From Pterobdella sp. o SKG-2022 (lineage: Eukaryota > Annelida > Clitellata > Hirudinida > Piscicolidae), in contig OZ038322.1 in the NCBI GenBank assembly GCA_964035795.1, forward strand, positions 14,516,711 through 14,580,710: a stretch of DNA of 64,000 nt. The letters run 5' to 3'. This document shows, piece by piece, positions 53,401-60,300 of this stretch (within the stretch, counting starts at the first letter, position 1; each line of letters starts with the position of its first letter). The notes under the pieces were generated by a model that was not told the origin of the DNA, did no database searches, and worked only from the letters and a program-made list of their open reading frames with translations. The position numbers were made by a program, and so were the translations under genes.

Positions 53401-55603
53401 CCATCAGGTGAACCTGGTGCATCAGGCAATACAGGACCTACCGGTTCTATAGGGGCTAAAGGCAGACCAGGTCAACAGGGTCCTCCAGGTCCAAATGGAG
53501 CACTAGGAGGTAACGGTCCTCCTGGTTTGCCTGGCAATCAAGGTATTATTGGAGAGGTGGGAAATCCAGGAATTATGGGGCAGCCAGGACCAATAGGAAA
53601 TAAAGGCAGTAGAGGAGATTTGGGCCCTTCCGGTCCTTACGGACTCAATGGAGCTCCAGGAGCTACGGGTCCTTCAGGCCACACTGGTATACCCGGTTAC
53701 AGAGGTGAGGTAGGTCCAATTGGTCCAACTGGAGTGTTGGGAAACACGGGTAATGAAGGGATTAGAGGCGAAATGGGTCAACCGGGACCTCCCGGACCAA
53801 GAGGACCCAGAGGAGTTTTGGGAAATACTGGTTCAACTGGTGCTATTGGTTATCCTGGAGCAATCGGACCGCAGGGACCAATAGGTGCCACTGGACCTGC
53901 AGGTCCTGAAGGACCTTCTGGGCCTCCTGGAGATTTAGGTCTCCGTGGACAACCTGGGTTTACAGGCAGTAGAGGCAACAACGGATCGTATGGAGATATG
54001 GGGCCTCAAGGACAACCAGGCTTTCCTGGTGTGGTTGGTCCCGTGGGATCATTCGGTCCTTCAGGTAATTCCACTTTCTATTTTAAAAAGAAAATTTCTG
54101 TTTCGTCATTTATAGATTAAAAAATGTGTAGAAGTACAAGCATTAGATTTTTTCATTTTTCTTAACTAAAAAGCCTTTTGGATAAATGATATTTCATTGC
54201 AAGTAATTGAGTAAATTTTATAAAAATTTTAGATTTTTTTACTTTTAAACATCAAAACTAGCGTTTGACTGATCAAAATTTCAACTTCAGGTGACACAGG
54301 AGCCACAGGCCTGGAAGGCTCTTTCGGCAATGACGGCTTAATCGGCGCTGAAGGAGTTGAGGGGGTGGAGGGGCGTCCAGGTCGATCAGGGTCTCAAGGG
54401 AGACAAGGTTTCACAGGTGAATCTGGCATGATTGGAGCTACTGGACTTCCTGGACCACCCGGGCAAGTCGGACTTCCAGGAGAGCTGGGATTCACTGGAG
54501 CTACAGGTTAGTTTTATAAATCTTAATTTTAAGTTACTATTTATATAAGAATAATTTCAATTAAATATAAATATTTTCTCAAGGGCTTCCCGGGCGTGAT
54601 GGAGAAGATGGGTCGAGAGGTTTCCCAGGTAGACAAGGATCCCCAGGGCTCTCGGGCCCTAGAGGAGATTTCGGAGATACAGGCAGGCCTGGTCCAGAAG
54701 GAATCAGGGGTCGTATCGGATTGAGAGGACCGAATGGGGAACGTGGAGATACTGGGGATATTGGGAGAACTGGATCAACCGGTAGAATAGGTCAGAAATT
54801 TTGTGTATTCGACTCATTTTCTATTTTAAAAATTAAAAAAATTTTCAATTTTTTAAATTTTTTATATTGAGTTTACCTACCATAACTGGTTAAATAGCAA
54901 GTGTGTCATTTCTCCCAAGGACCAAATGGATATACGGGGTGGACTGGAAGCACAGGGGCCACAGGCAGCATTGGAGACACTGGACTTATGGGCAATACTG
55001 GGCCTCCCGGATTTAGAGGGGCTCTTGGAGCTGGAGTGCTAGGTCCGTCATTATTTTGTGATAGTTCAAACATTAATTCATTATTATTCCATCGAAATTT
55101 GAAAATAGATACTTTCATATTAAATTTAATAATTTTAACTTCTTTTATACAATAAATGTAATACTATCTTTAAAAAAGAACTGAGGAAAGATCTGGAGGA
55201 CTCGATGACACAATCTTTTGAAATCCTTTCAAAGCTCAACCAGTCCTCTATCGCCCTTGATACCATCGCCATCATTTACTTCGTCTGGGCAAGTTTGCTG
55301 TCAGTAATGATAGTAGCAATGGCCACCATAATTGTTGTGAGGTACAGAAGGCTGAAAAAAAGGAAGATGGAGATTGAGTACAGGTTCAAGAGACCAAATG
55401 ACTTTTATCTTGATGCTGAGGATGATTCAAATGAAACTTCTGTAACCAAAAGATCAACAAAAAAAGTTCCCGATGGTAGAATCACTTTCATCAAAGGCTC
55501 TTCAATTAAGCATGACAGTGCAATAAACAAAGCATCTTTCGCCACAAGTAAAAAGAGGAAGGAAATACTTGATATTGGTGTTAGAAGTGACTCGGAGATT
55601 TGA
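11401..55603 (+). CDS. Giant type I transmembrane collagen with N-terminal vWA domain (73-exon model; annelid cuticle-collagen type)
   Basis: Joined by eye, the exons give about 27,057 nt of CDS and about 9,018 residues: signal peptide (1-29), vWA domain (about 35-215), Gly-X-Y helix of about 8,650 residues, a short juxtamembrane segment, one membrane span and a cytoplasmic tail of about 100 residues. The domain entries give the exon coordinates. Support: every join keeps the frame; 64 of 69 helical exons are flanked by phase-1 introns that split a Gly codon as G|GN (the others adjoin the two phase-0 introns or the membrane exon); and helical exon lengths are multiples of 9 except where explained. 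Thr is very frequent at position Y (10 of 42 triplets in exon 16). No fibrillar C-propeptide or type IV NC1 domain is present. An N-terminal signal plus a C-proximal membrane span predicts N-outside topology, unlike vertebrate membrane collagens (type II). Length and Thr content point to annelid cuticle collagens; the family name is inference, the architecture is read directly. Confidence 0.88.
11638..11930 (+). CDS. Collagen exon 2: vWA domain, N-terminal half
   Basis: Acceptor TTTGCAG at 11637 and donor AAA|GTGAG. The protein reads [18 protein letters not shown], with the metal-binding MIDAS motif DxSxS (DSSSS), then a helix ([12 protein letters not shown]), a strand ([12 protein letters not shown]) and GSTFITNAF, where a vWA domain places its second MIDAS threonine. 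The Cys just before the domain probably pairs with the Cys at its end in exon 3. vWA domains in matrix proteins mediate protein-protein contact. Confidence 0.9.
12006..12300 (+). CDS. Collagen exon 3: vWA domain, C-terminal half
   Basis: Acceptor at 12004-12005 (TAAAG). Continues the fold with [13 protein letters not shown] (the third MIDAS position, Asp in DGRAD), a [10 protein letters not shown] strand and the terminal helix ending [13 protein letters not shown]. The donor is probably AAAAAG|GTGGAA at 12300 (phase 1, matching exon 4). A second phase-1 donor seven bases apart in effect, near 12306 (GGAA|GTAGT region), would add two residues. The open frame continues to 12368, but that part is intronic in this model. 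Confidence 0.82.
12392..16498 (+). CDS. Collagen exons 4-13: start of the triple helix
   Basis: Exons: 12392-12544, 12779-13390, 13556-13726, 13790-14032, 14091-14450, 14519-14770, 14830-15270, 15410-15778, 15863-16213, 16274-16498. All phase 1-1 and multiples of 9 nt. The helix begins directly after the vWA domain ([10 protein letters not shown]). This part is Pro-rich and neutral ([12 protein letters not shown] triplets). One imperfection is visible in exon 5 at 13309-13317, where a triplet lacks Gly (GPS-ASS-GSL). Introns are short (about 50-240 nt). Confidence 0.9.
16499..17778 (+). other. Collagen intron 13 (1.28 kb)
   Basis: Apart from the SINE at 17072-17214 and an area near 16830-16870 resembling the CTTGATAATGTAAG foldback family, it holds only AT-rich sequence. 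No Gly-X-Y exon seen. Confidence 0.7.
17072..17214 (-). repeat. tRNA-derived SINE, copy 2 (intronic)
   Basis: The tRNA-like part on the minus strand, 17214-17138, starts GCCGGCCCTTGTAGCTTAGC and has box B GGCTCGATCC. The loop CCGAGTA differs from copy 1 and the anticodon stem is imperfect. The flank at 17090-17137 carries the same GCTAAAATTTAATGTAGCGA and ACTGTGGAACAGGTGCT body as copy 1. Inserted antisense in an intron of the collagen gene. Confidence 0.75.
17779..20777 (+). CDS. Collagen exons 14-20: triple helix
   Basis: Exons: 17779-18093, 18179-18535, 18591-18968, 19026-19250, 19318-19668, 19721-19945, 20202-20777. All phase 1-1. Exon 15 (357 nt) is not a multiple of 9 because of an interruption GRAEQ at 18412-18426, two extra residues between glycines. 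Exon 16 shows the Thr-rich Y position well ([24 protein letters not shown]; 10 of 42 triplets), with Pro at Y about as often. Confidence 0.9.
20778..21350 (+). other. Collagen intron 20 (573 nt)
   Basis: AT-rich. I see no exon, repeat or structured element in it. Confidence 0.6.
21351..22785 (+). CDS. Collagen exons 21-24: triple helix
   Basis: Exons: 21351-21701, 21774-21998, 22122-22481, 22534-22785. Each is a multiple of 9 nt and uninterrupted Gly-X-Y. Sizes 351, 225, 360 and 252 recur elsewhere in the gene (225 nt occurs six times, 351 four times), suggesting growth by exon duplication. Confidence 0.9.
22980..23480 (+). mobile_element. Internally deleted LINE reverse-transcriptase remnant in intron 24
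   Basis: Intron 24 runs 22786-23519. Around 22990-23060 the + strand reads [22 protein letters not shown], then around 23150-23215 [19 protein letters not shown], both reverse-transcriptase core motifs of a non-LTR retrotransposon. The text then passes to [15 protein letters not shown], which resembles the C-terminal (R)GRPRLAWK segment of the LINE at 46375-47744, so the region between has been deleted. Frameshifts separate the pieces; it is dead. Confidence 0.75.
23520..25960 (+). CDS. Collagen exons 25-30: triple helix
   Basis: Exons: 23520-23762, 23829-24089, 24167-24454, 24897-25337, 25395-25619, 25673-25960. All phase 1-1 multiples of 9. Intron 27 (24455-24896) is AT-rich with nothing recognised. 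Charged triplets (GER, GDR, GEK) begin to increase here relative to the first exons. Confidence 0.9.
26217..26349. repeat. Foldback (MITE-like) element in intron 30
   Basis: Imperfect inverted repeat: 26217-26250 (AACGTCGATTTGAG...TAGTACATTTA) pairs with 26318-26349 (TAAATGTACTAAAA...ATCAACGTT). The centre holds GCTAATGTTTCATGATAAGG and ATTATCAAAAATTATA. Similar internal text occurs at about 42895-42975 and 51165-51235, so this is a dispersed family. Intron 30 is 25961-26482. Confidence 0.65.
26483..31288 (+). CDS. Collagen exons 31-41: triple helix
   Basis: Exons: 26483-27004, 27078-27509, 27605-28000, 28062-28343, 28612-28845, 28926-29366, 29473-29823, 29881-29943, 30001-30198, 30386-30844, 31037-31288. 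Exon 38 (63 nt, seven triplets) is the shortest. Two imperfections: in exon 33 at 27703-27729 ([12 protein letters not shown], two triplets without Gly but spacing kept), and in exon 34 at 28205-28216 (GSFP, one extra residue), which explains its 282-nt length. Confidence 0.9.
31565..34549 (+). CDS. Collagen exons 42-47: triple helix
   Basis: Exons: 31565-32344, 32402-32599, 32811-33197, 33342-33503, 33727-34059, 34280-34549. Exon 42 (780 nt) has one interruption GESVP at 32149-32163, accounting for its two extra codons; the rest are perfect multiples of 9. Introns here are 57 to about 280 nt. Confidence 0.9.
34745..34850. repeat. Foldback element in intron 47, abutting the piggyBac element
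   Basis: Inverted repeat with a perfect 16-nt core: 34761-34776 (GAGCTTTTCGTAAGTT) and 34821-34836 (AACTTACGAAAAGCTC), extended imperfectly on both sides. The CTTTTCGTAAG core is shared with the foldback at 58760-58856. Confidence 0.7.
34848..36767 (+). mobile_element. piggyBac-type DNA transposon, degenerate, with TTAA target sites
   Basis: The ends are TTAA-CCCGTTTG (34848-34859) and CAAACGTG-TTAA (36756-36767): 8-bp terminal inverted repeats with one mismatch, bounded by the TTAA duplication typical of piggyBac. Internal CATTGATCT/AGATCAATG motifs (34864, 35215, 36645) look like subterminal repeats. Inside, 35700-35882 reads [28 protein letters not shown] and VTRWKKKL, and after a stop [12 protein letters not shown] and [11 protein letters not shown], matching the conserved C-terminal catalytic part of piggyBac transposases (the G-V-D motif carries a catalytic Asp). 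Stops and frameshifts show it is inactive. It sits in collagen intron 47 (34550-37320). Confidence 0.85.
37321..42501 (+). CDS. Collagen exons 48-58: triple helix, charged central zone
   Basis: Exons: 37321-37590, 37754-38131, 38243-38467, 38528-38815, 39029-39235, 39498-39821, 39963-40618, 40989-41259, 41321-41554, 41615-41983, 42043-42501. Exon 49 ends CAAG|GCAGTT: only a GC donor keeps the Gly-X-Y register. Exons 54 and 55 are joined by a phase-0 intron (CCG|GTAATT ... GAAG|GGAGTG); their 656 and 271 nt sum to 927, a multiple of 9. The zone is rich in [12 protein letters not shown] and RGD. Exon 58 contains GFPGER at 42393-42410. Intron 54 (40619-40988) shows nothing recognisable. Confidence 0.9.
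39257..39379. repeat. Foldback element in intron 52
   Basis: A 27-nt arm at 39257-39283 (GTAAACTTCAAATTATGAGG...) is nearly perfectly complementary to 39353-39379 (...CCTCATAATTTGAAGTTTAC), with about 70 nt between. It would form a long hairpin in the pre-mRNA. Intron 52 is 39236-39497. Confidence 0.75.
42608..42692. repeat. Foldback element in intron 58
   Basis: A 23-nt arm at 42608-42630 (AATTTTTAATTTTGAAAAAG...) is the exact reverse complement of 42670-42692, around a 39-nt loop. Confidence 0.75.
43001..43078. repeat. Second foldback element in intron 58
   Basis: The arm AAAAAAGAGTCACGAAGC (43001-43018) pairs with GCTTCGTGACCCTTTTTT (43060-43077). The centre has CACTTGATAATGTAAG and GTCTTACGAAA, also seen at 57-79, about 16840 and 58805-58847. 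Intron 58 is 42502-43418 and has no exon-like sequence; 42895-42975 resembles the 26217 family. Confidence 0.7.
43419..46193 (+). CDS. Collagen exons 59-61: triple helix, large exon 59
   Basis: Exons: 43419-44732 (1,314 nt, 438 residues), 44899-45492, 45735-46193. All multiples of 9 with no break in Gly-X-Y. Exon 59 is one of two unusually large exons and probably represents intron loss. It opens with a highly charged run ([19 protein letters not shown]) and is dense in GDT/GNT triplets. Confidence 0.9.
46375..47744 (-). mobile_element. LINE (non-LTR retrotransposon) reverse-transcriptase remnant in intron 61
   Basis: Antisense in collagen intron 61 (46194-47899). The 5' part, 47744-47109, reads [45 protein letters not shown] and [12 protein letters not shown]: reverse-transcriptase fingers and palm motifs, with the usual Y-A-D-D box changed to HADD. 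The 3' part, 47034-46375, has the typical C-terminal tail ([48 protein letters not shown]). The two parts are out of frame around 47035-47110, no upstream endonuclease is present, and the copy is 5' truncated and inactive. It is the same family as the fragment in intron 24. Confidence 0.88.
47900..52604 (+). CDS. Collagen exons 62-68: triple helix
   Basis: Exons: 47900-48516, 48573-48729, 48854-49303, 49413-50123, 50506-51117, 51389-51991, 52068-52604. Exons 62 and 63 are joined by a phase-0 intron (GAA|GTGAGT ... TATAG|CGTGGT); 617 plus 157 nt is 774, a multiple of 9. Exon 62 contains GFPGER at 48124-48141. Exon 68 (537 nt) contains a one-residue-short triplet GT at 52535-52540 (GVP-GT-GPP), which accounts for its length. 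Intron 65 (50124-50505) shows nothing recognisable; intron 66 (51118-51388) contains a copy resembling the 26217 repeat family. Confidence 0.9.
52688..55042 (+). CDS. Collagen exons 69-72: C-terminal end of the triple helix
   Basis: Exons: 52688-54064 (1,377 nt, the largest exon, 153 triplets), 54291-54506, 54584-54790, 54920-55042. Exon 69 is again Pro-rich ([12 protein letters not shown]), unlike the charged middle. The helix ends in exon 72 with GALGAGVLG, where register is lost, giving 41 codons. The exon 72 donor (CTAG|GTCCG) is weak but joins in phase to the membrane exon. Confidence 0.88.
55179..55603 (+). CDS. Collagen exon 73: juxtamembrane segment, transmembrane span and cytoplasmic tail
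   Basis: Acceptor TTTAAAAAAG at 55178; the phase-1 join completes a Glu codon. It reads [20 protein letters not shown], a short amphipathic stretch with hydrophobic spacing that could act as a small coiled coil. A hydrophobic span of about 23 residues follows ([20 protein letters not shown]), then a stop-transfer cluster RYRRLKKRK. The tail is about 100 residues, Lys/Ser-rich ([20 protein letters not shown]), with no recognised domain, ending VRSDSEI and TGA at 55601-55603. The positive-inside rule agrees with a cytoplasmic C terminus. Confidence 0.88.
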
Positions 55604-55752
55604 TGTTTAGAGTTTGTTTTGCTTTTAATTTATGTTTTTATTCGAAACTTAGTTTTTTTTTCGTTTTTAACATGTTTTGTTTGACACTAACATTGTTATT
55701 TTTAATGTTTTTGAAAGTGTTTCTGTTTCGATCTTTCAAAAAAACTCGTTCA

Positions 55753-55758
55753 AATAAA
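55753..55758 (+). terminator. Likely polyadenylation signal of the collagen gene
   Basis: AATAAA 150 nt after the stop codon, followed by T-rich sequence. It is the first canonical hexamer in the 3' UTR. Confidence 0.5.
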
Positions 55759-55803
55759 AGTTTTGCAAATTTTTATGAACTTCAAATTAAATGATTTTTC
55801 AGT

Positions 55804-56874
55804 TCAACCTCAACTTATCAATTGATACGAGCGTCAATCGACGTTGAATCGCCATGTATAGTATTTTGGTTTTATAATTATTGACAAGAAAAAAAAATTT
55901 TTAATAATAAAACCACGAAGGCTCTATAATTCTTATCGAGAAATCCTCCAAGTTGAGATGGCTGAAAATCAGCTTAATATCAAATTTAGACCTTAATTCA
56001 TATTTTATTTTAAATAAAAAATCTATAATAAATTGGAAAAATCGGTGGCCCCCTAAGAGGAATAGGGTAGAAAGTTGTATGAACAATGATGTTAGAAAGT
56101 GTGGAACTTGGAAATCGAAATAAAAACATTTCAACACAACAAAATTAGAAGCCGGCAAACGATACAACTAACTACAATCAAACGCCATTTAACTAATCTA
56201 AACACCAGTCAATACAAAGATAAAAACGTTCACAGCGGGATAAGGAAAAATGTCGAAAAATACGAACACACATGACTAGAACGATTGGAAATGTTAGTGG
56301 AAAGCAATATAGTTTCAACACTTCCACTTAAGCAATAGATTCCCTAATAGCACCGCAGCTGTCAGACGGGTTAATGAGGCCTGCATACTGACGACATAAG
56401 CTACCGCTACTTTCCCCTCTCTGCATGTGTCCCTCCCGCATTGAGTCTATGAAGCTTTGTGGAGTCTTTATGAAGGAGTCATGAAGAGGTCTGTGGTGTG
56501 TGAAGAAGTCTCTATGGCTTGAGAAGGATGGTTGAGATTATGAATTATTATTGGGTTGGATGTAAGAATTCTCTAGGTGATCATGGCGTTTGATATGGTA
56601 GGAAAAAGTTGAAAAATATTTGAATAATAGAAAATAAAACTTCACATATCAATAATACTCGACTCCAATAGTTTTTAGTACCCACATCAAACCGCACGCA
56701 ACTTAGCGCCCGTGATTACAGGTCACTTTTCTATTCTAAACCGAATAGTAGCAGGTATCGACAGATTTTCTAGTGTCGTTGTCATTTAGTTTGGCAGATG
56801 ATTTTTAAAAAACAAGGCAAACTTAATTCACATGCTGAATGTTAGCTTGACGGACAGTACTCCAGGAATAATGG
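55804..56874. other. Region between the two convergent genes
   Basis: Probably holds the tweety 3' UTR and possibly a last coding exon, if the exon ending at 56951 is spliced onward. I could not identify a convincing C-terminal exon; the open frames are unconvincing. Confidence 0.4.
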
Positions 56875-57262
56875 TCACACATGAACACAAAAATAAGCAT
56901 CAGCCTCATCATCATTATTAGTATAAGGTAGAAGTAAAAGGACATCCAACCTGAAGACCCTCCACAACTTTATGACGAGGAAGATAAGGATAGTGAGGAA
57001 GACGGAGATGAAAAAACATAAAAGCACCACCATTGTTATCCCTGGACTGGTTAAATAATATTATATTACATAACAATGCACCAACCTCCTAATTACACAA
57101 AAATATAGCAGAATATAACAGTGTAGAGAGACAGACTCCCTTGACTGCAGCCTGATAATCATTGTTGATGTTGTAACAGTCATTCAAGGCTAGCAACTTT
57201 ACTATGCATGAATTCACTTCACTTATGCCCAGTGATAGCGTGGTCACAGAGTTTGAGAAGGG

Positions 57263-57329
<67 letters not shown>

Positions 57330-60300
57330 GTGGTTGGTTGGTGATAAAATGTGGTTTTTCAAAGCACCATAACACCGAGAAACCTACAGAAACAGTGAAA
57401 AGCTTTTCGATGTTGGTTATGGTGTGGTAGGCATAGGTCTGTACATCTAATAAGTTAATCTGAGCCCTTTCAAAATGCTGTGGTGGGGTATTTGAATGTA
57501 GTGACGAAGCTGGATTGTCAACTCAGTGCTTAAAAATTTAATCTTCATTATTATCGTCATAACCACTATTATTATCGTTATTTTACGCCTAAATGACGTT
57601 CTAATAAAACAAAAATACCGAAAAACTAACAAACGATCAGAATTTAATAAATAATTGATTGATATTTGATAAAAAAAATAAATCAAAAATGACAAAAATA
57701 AATTGAAATATAACTAAAAATGATAAAGATTCAAATCAAATTCAACTTTTACTTACCTCTTTAAAGGGATTGACAATGTTTACTGGGTCGCACTTGATGT
57801 AATACGTCGCCAAATCTGCACAACAGTAGAAAAAAAAATTAAAATGGAAATAATGAGAAAACATTAAAAAAATATATAATATTTATGAGAATAATGTTAA
57901 TTTTGCAAGACTTCACTCAGCACTAAGTCGGTTATGGATTTTGTACCGAGCTTTTTGCAAAAGCCTAGGATGACGAAAATCTAACGACCTTTATTTCTTT
58001 CCAGTCTTTTTCCAAAAGTATATTTATTACCCAGTAAAACTGATTTCCGTTTCAAAATATACCTTAACACAAATCCGTCTAAAATAATGAGAAATATATT
58101 CTAATATATTGATTTCCGGCTATTTTACGTCAACAATAATGAGAAAGTTGAGGCTAAAGCGCCTACTCAGTATCAACAAATATTTTTTGATTTATTATAA
58201 TAATAAAAAAAATAAAAATATTATTATTATTATCATTAATAAGACACCTTTATCCATGTAGTAACTGAGGATGTCGACAACAGAAGTTTCAGGACCCCTG
58301 CAGAAGTCTGACACGCTCTATCATAATAATAATAATAATAAAGTTGTATACATTCTTGTTTGCAGAAGTATCATTTTTGATATTATTTGTAGTATTAATA
58401 CTAACCTCATGCTATGAGACAAAAGACGTTACACGAATAATAATAATAATAATACTAACAACGGAAAAACTACTGATATTCAACATACAATGGCGATAGC
58501 GAGGTGGATGCTTGCTGAAAGACAAGATGCTACCAAGGACAAGATGCCAAACGAACAAAATCTGAAATTTTAATTTTTCCATTTATATTATACTTTTCAA
58601 AAAACACCAAATTTTTTTAGTAATTTTGAATTTATTAAAATATACTTGATTTATGAAGAATTTCTTGGAAGAACATGTAAAATAAATTATATTCAACTAA
58701 AATTTTTGATAAGTTTAATTTTATTTTTTAATTCTTCGAAGTGAAAACACTCTTGAAAGTTTATTTCATTCCACGAAGCTTTTCGTATTCTTAGATTTGT
58801 ACCTCCACTTGATAATGCAAGTTCATCTTACGAAAAGCTTCGTGGAATAAAATAAACTCCTAAAAATGTTTTCATTTCAACCTTATCATAATTCATTAGT
58901 GAGACCCAAGTATACTTGAAAATGTTACATAGTTAACGAAAAGCTTTGTATCGTAACATAATTTATAAGTCTTTTTAAATATACACATTCTATTGTGGCT
59001 TGTTAAAAACCATTAACGTGTTTATCTTTATTACTGTCATCATCACAATCATCATCTTCACCTTCATTGCCATGTCAACAATACTAACATTAAAAGCATG
59101 CATTTTGAATTTTTAGCGATGGCGATTAGAAGTACCAGGAAAAGGAAAATGAGCCATGAGAAAACTACTATCATCACCAACCATCTGTAGATTACGTGAA
59201 GTTGAATTTTAAAGCTGTTTTAAATTTTTGAATAAAGCAAAAAATCATAAAAATAATAATACAACGGAATAATAATCATATCACTGAGTATCATATAGCA
59301 AACCTGTAGAACTCATAATGTTTGGCGATGGAGAGGGCATCCCTCATGTTTTCTTCAGCATGCATATAGTTTGGGTACTCTAAAGCCACCACTGTCTTCA
59401 GATTCAATACTTCCTGCGATGGTGGCAGTTATGATGCTGATAATAGTAATGGTAGTAGAATTACTAGTGGTGGTAATATTAATATTATTTGAATTATTGG
59501 CTTCTAAAGATACTACTAGTATAACTATTAACACCAATATTAATAGAAAGACTAATCCCAATGTCATATATAAGGACAAAACCTTGTTATGTTCCATGGC
59601 TTTAGTCATTTCAGTGAGGTAGTAGTTGAAGTCAATCATTGATCCATTCCTGTCATTCATCAGTTCTGTCAGCACTGTTCTTATCTCCGATATTCCTCTC
59701 GATACCCTGGCCAGCCCAGACTTCAATAAGATCAGCTGTTGGATGCCATTATGATGTCAGTTTTGTTAGAAGTAGAGTAATAGTAGTAGTAATGTTAATA
59801 TCAATGATAGGGTTTGTAGGTTTGAAACTTTGCTTCAGTAGTGAACTTTTAAAAATTGTCTAGTTTATTATTAGTGTATAAAGCTGCTGAATCAAAATAT
59901 TGAGAATGTTCGAGCAACTTAATTAACATAAAACCTTGAAAATAATGGTGATATCTAATTATAACTTTAATACTGAAATATAGCCTAATACCCATAATAA
60001 AAACAATAATATTCATAATGAATAACAACAATAATAATACTATTATATAATTTATTCTTATAACATTGTATTGCAACAAACTTGGTTCTTGGACATGTAG
60101 GCGGAGTAGCCAACATAATTGAAGCTGTCAATCAATTCATAGAGGCCTTTGTTGATTAGTCTGTTGCCATAAAAGCCCACCCCTGCCATGCCACTATAAT
60201 GGGTGGTTAGGTGGTAGTCGGATGGGTGATTTTGTGCTATTTGAAAAGCTTTGTAATTTTTTGGAAATGGGTTGGTGGTTTCACAGAGTTCTGGAAGTGT

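Noticed and set aside
12321..54500. Many minus-strand open frames rich in Pro, Gly and Ser (for example 20251-20763, 28894-29403, 43390-44079).
   Set aside because: They are antisense images of Gly-X-Y coding exons: the reverse complement of GGN-CCN codons is again Pro/Gly-like. They coincide with the + strand exons and lack own splice sites or starts.
12392..55042. Several separate collagen genes, one per open frame.
   Set aside because: Every interval is closed by matching phase-1 donor and acceptor sites, and no block has its own start codon with signal peptide, stop or C-terminal domain; register and length rules run through the whole span.
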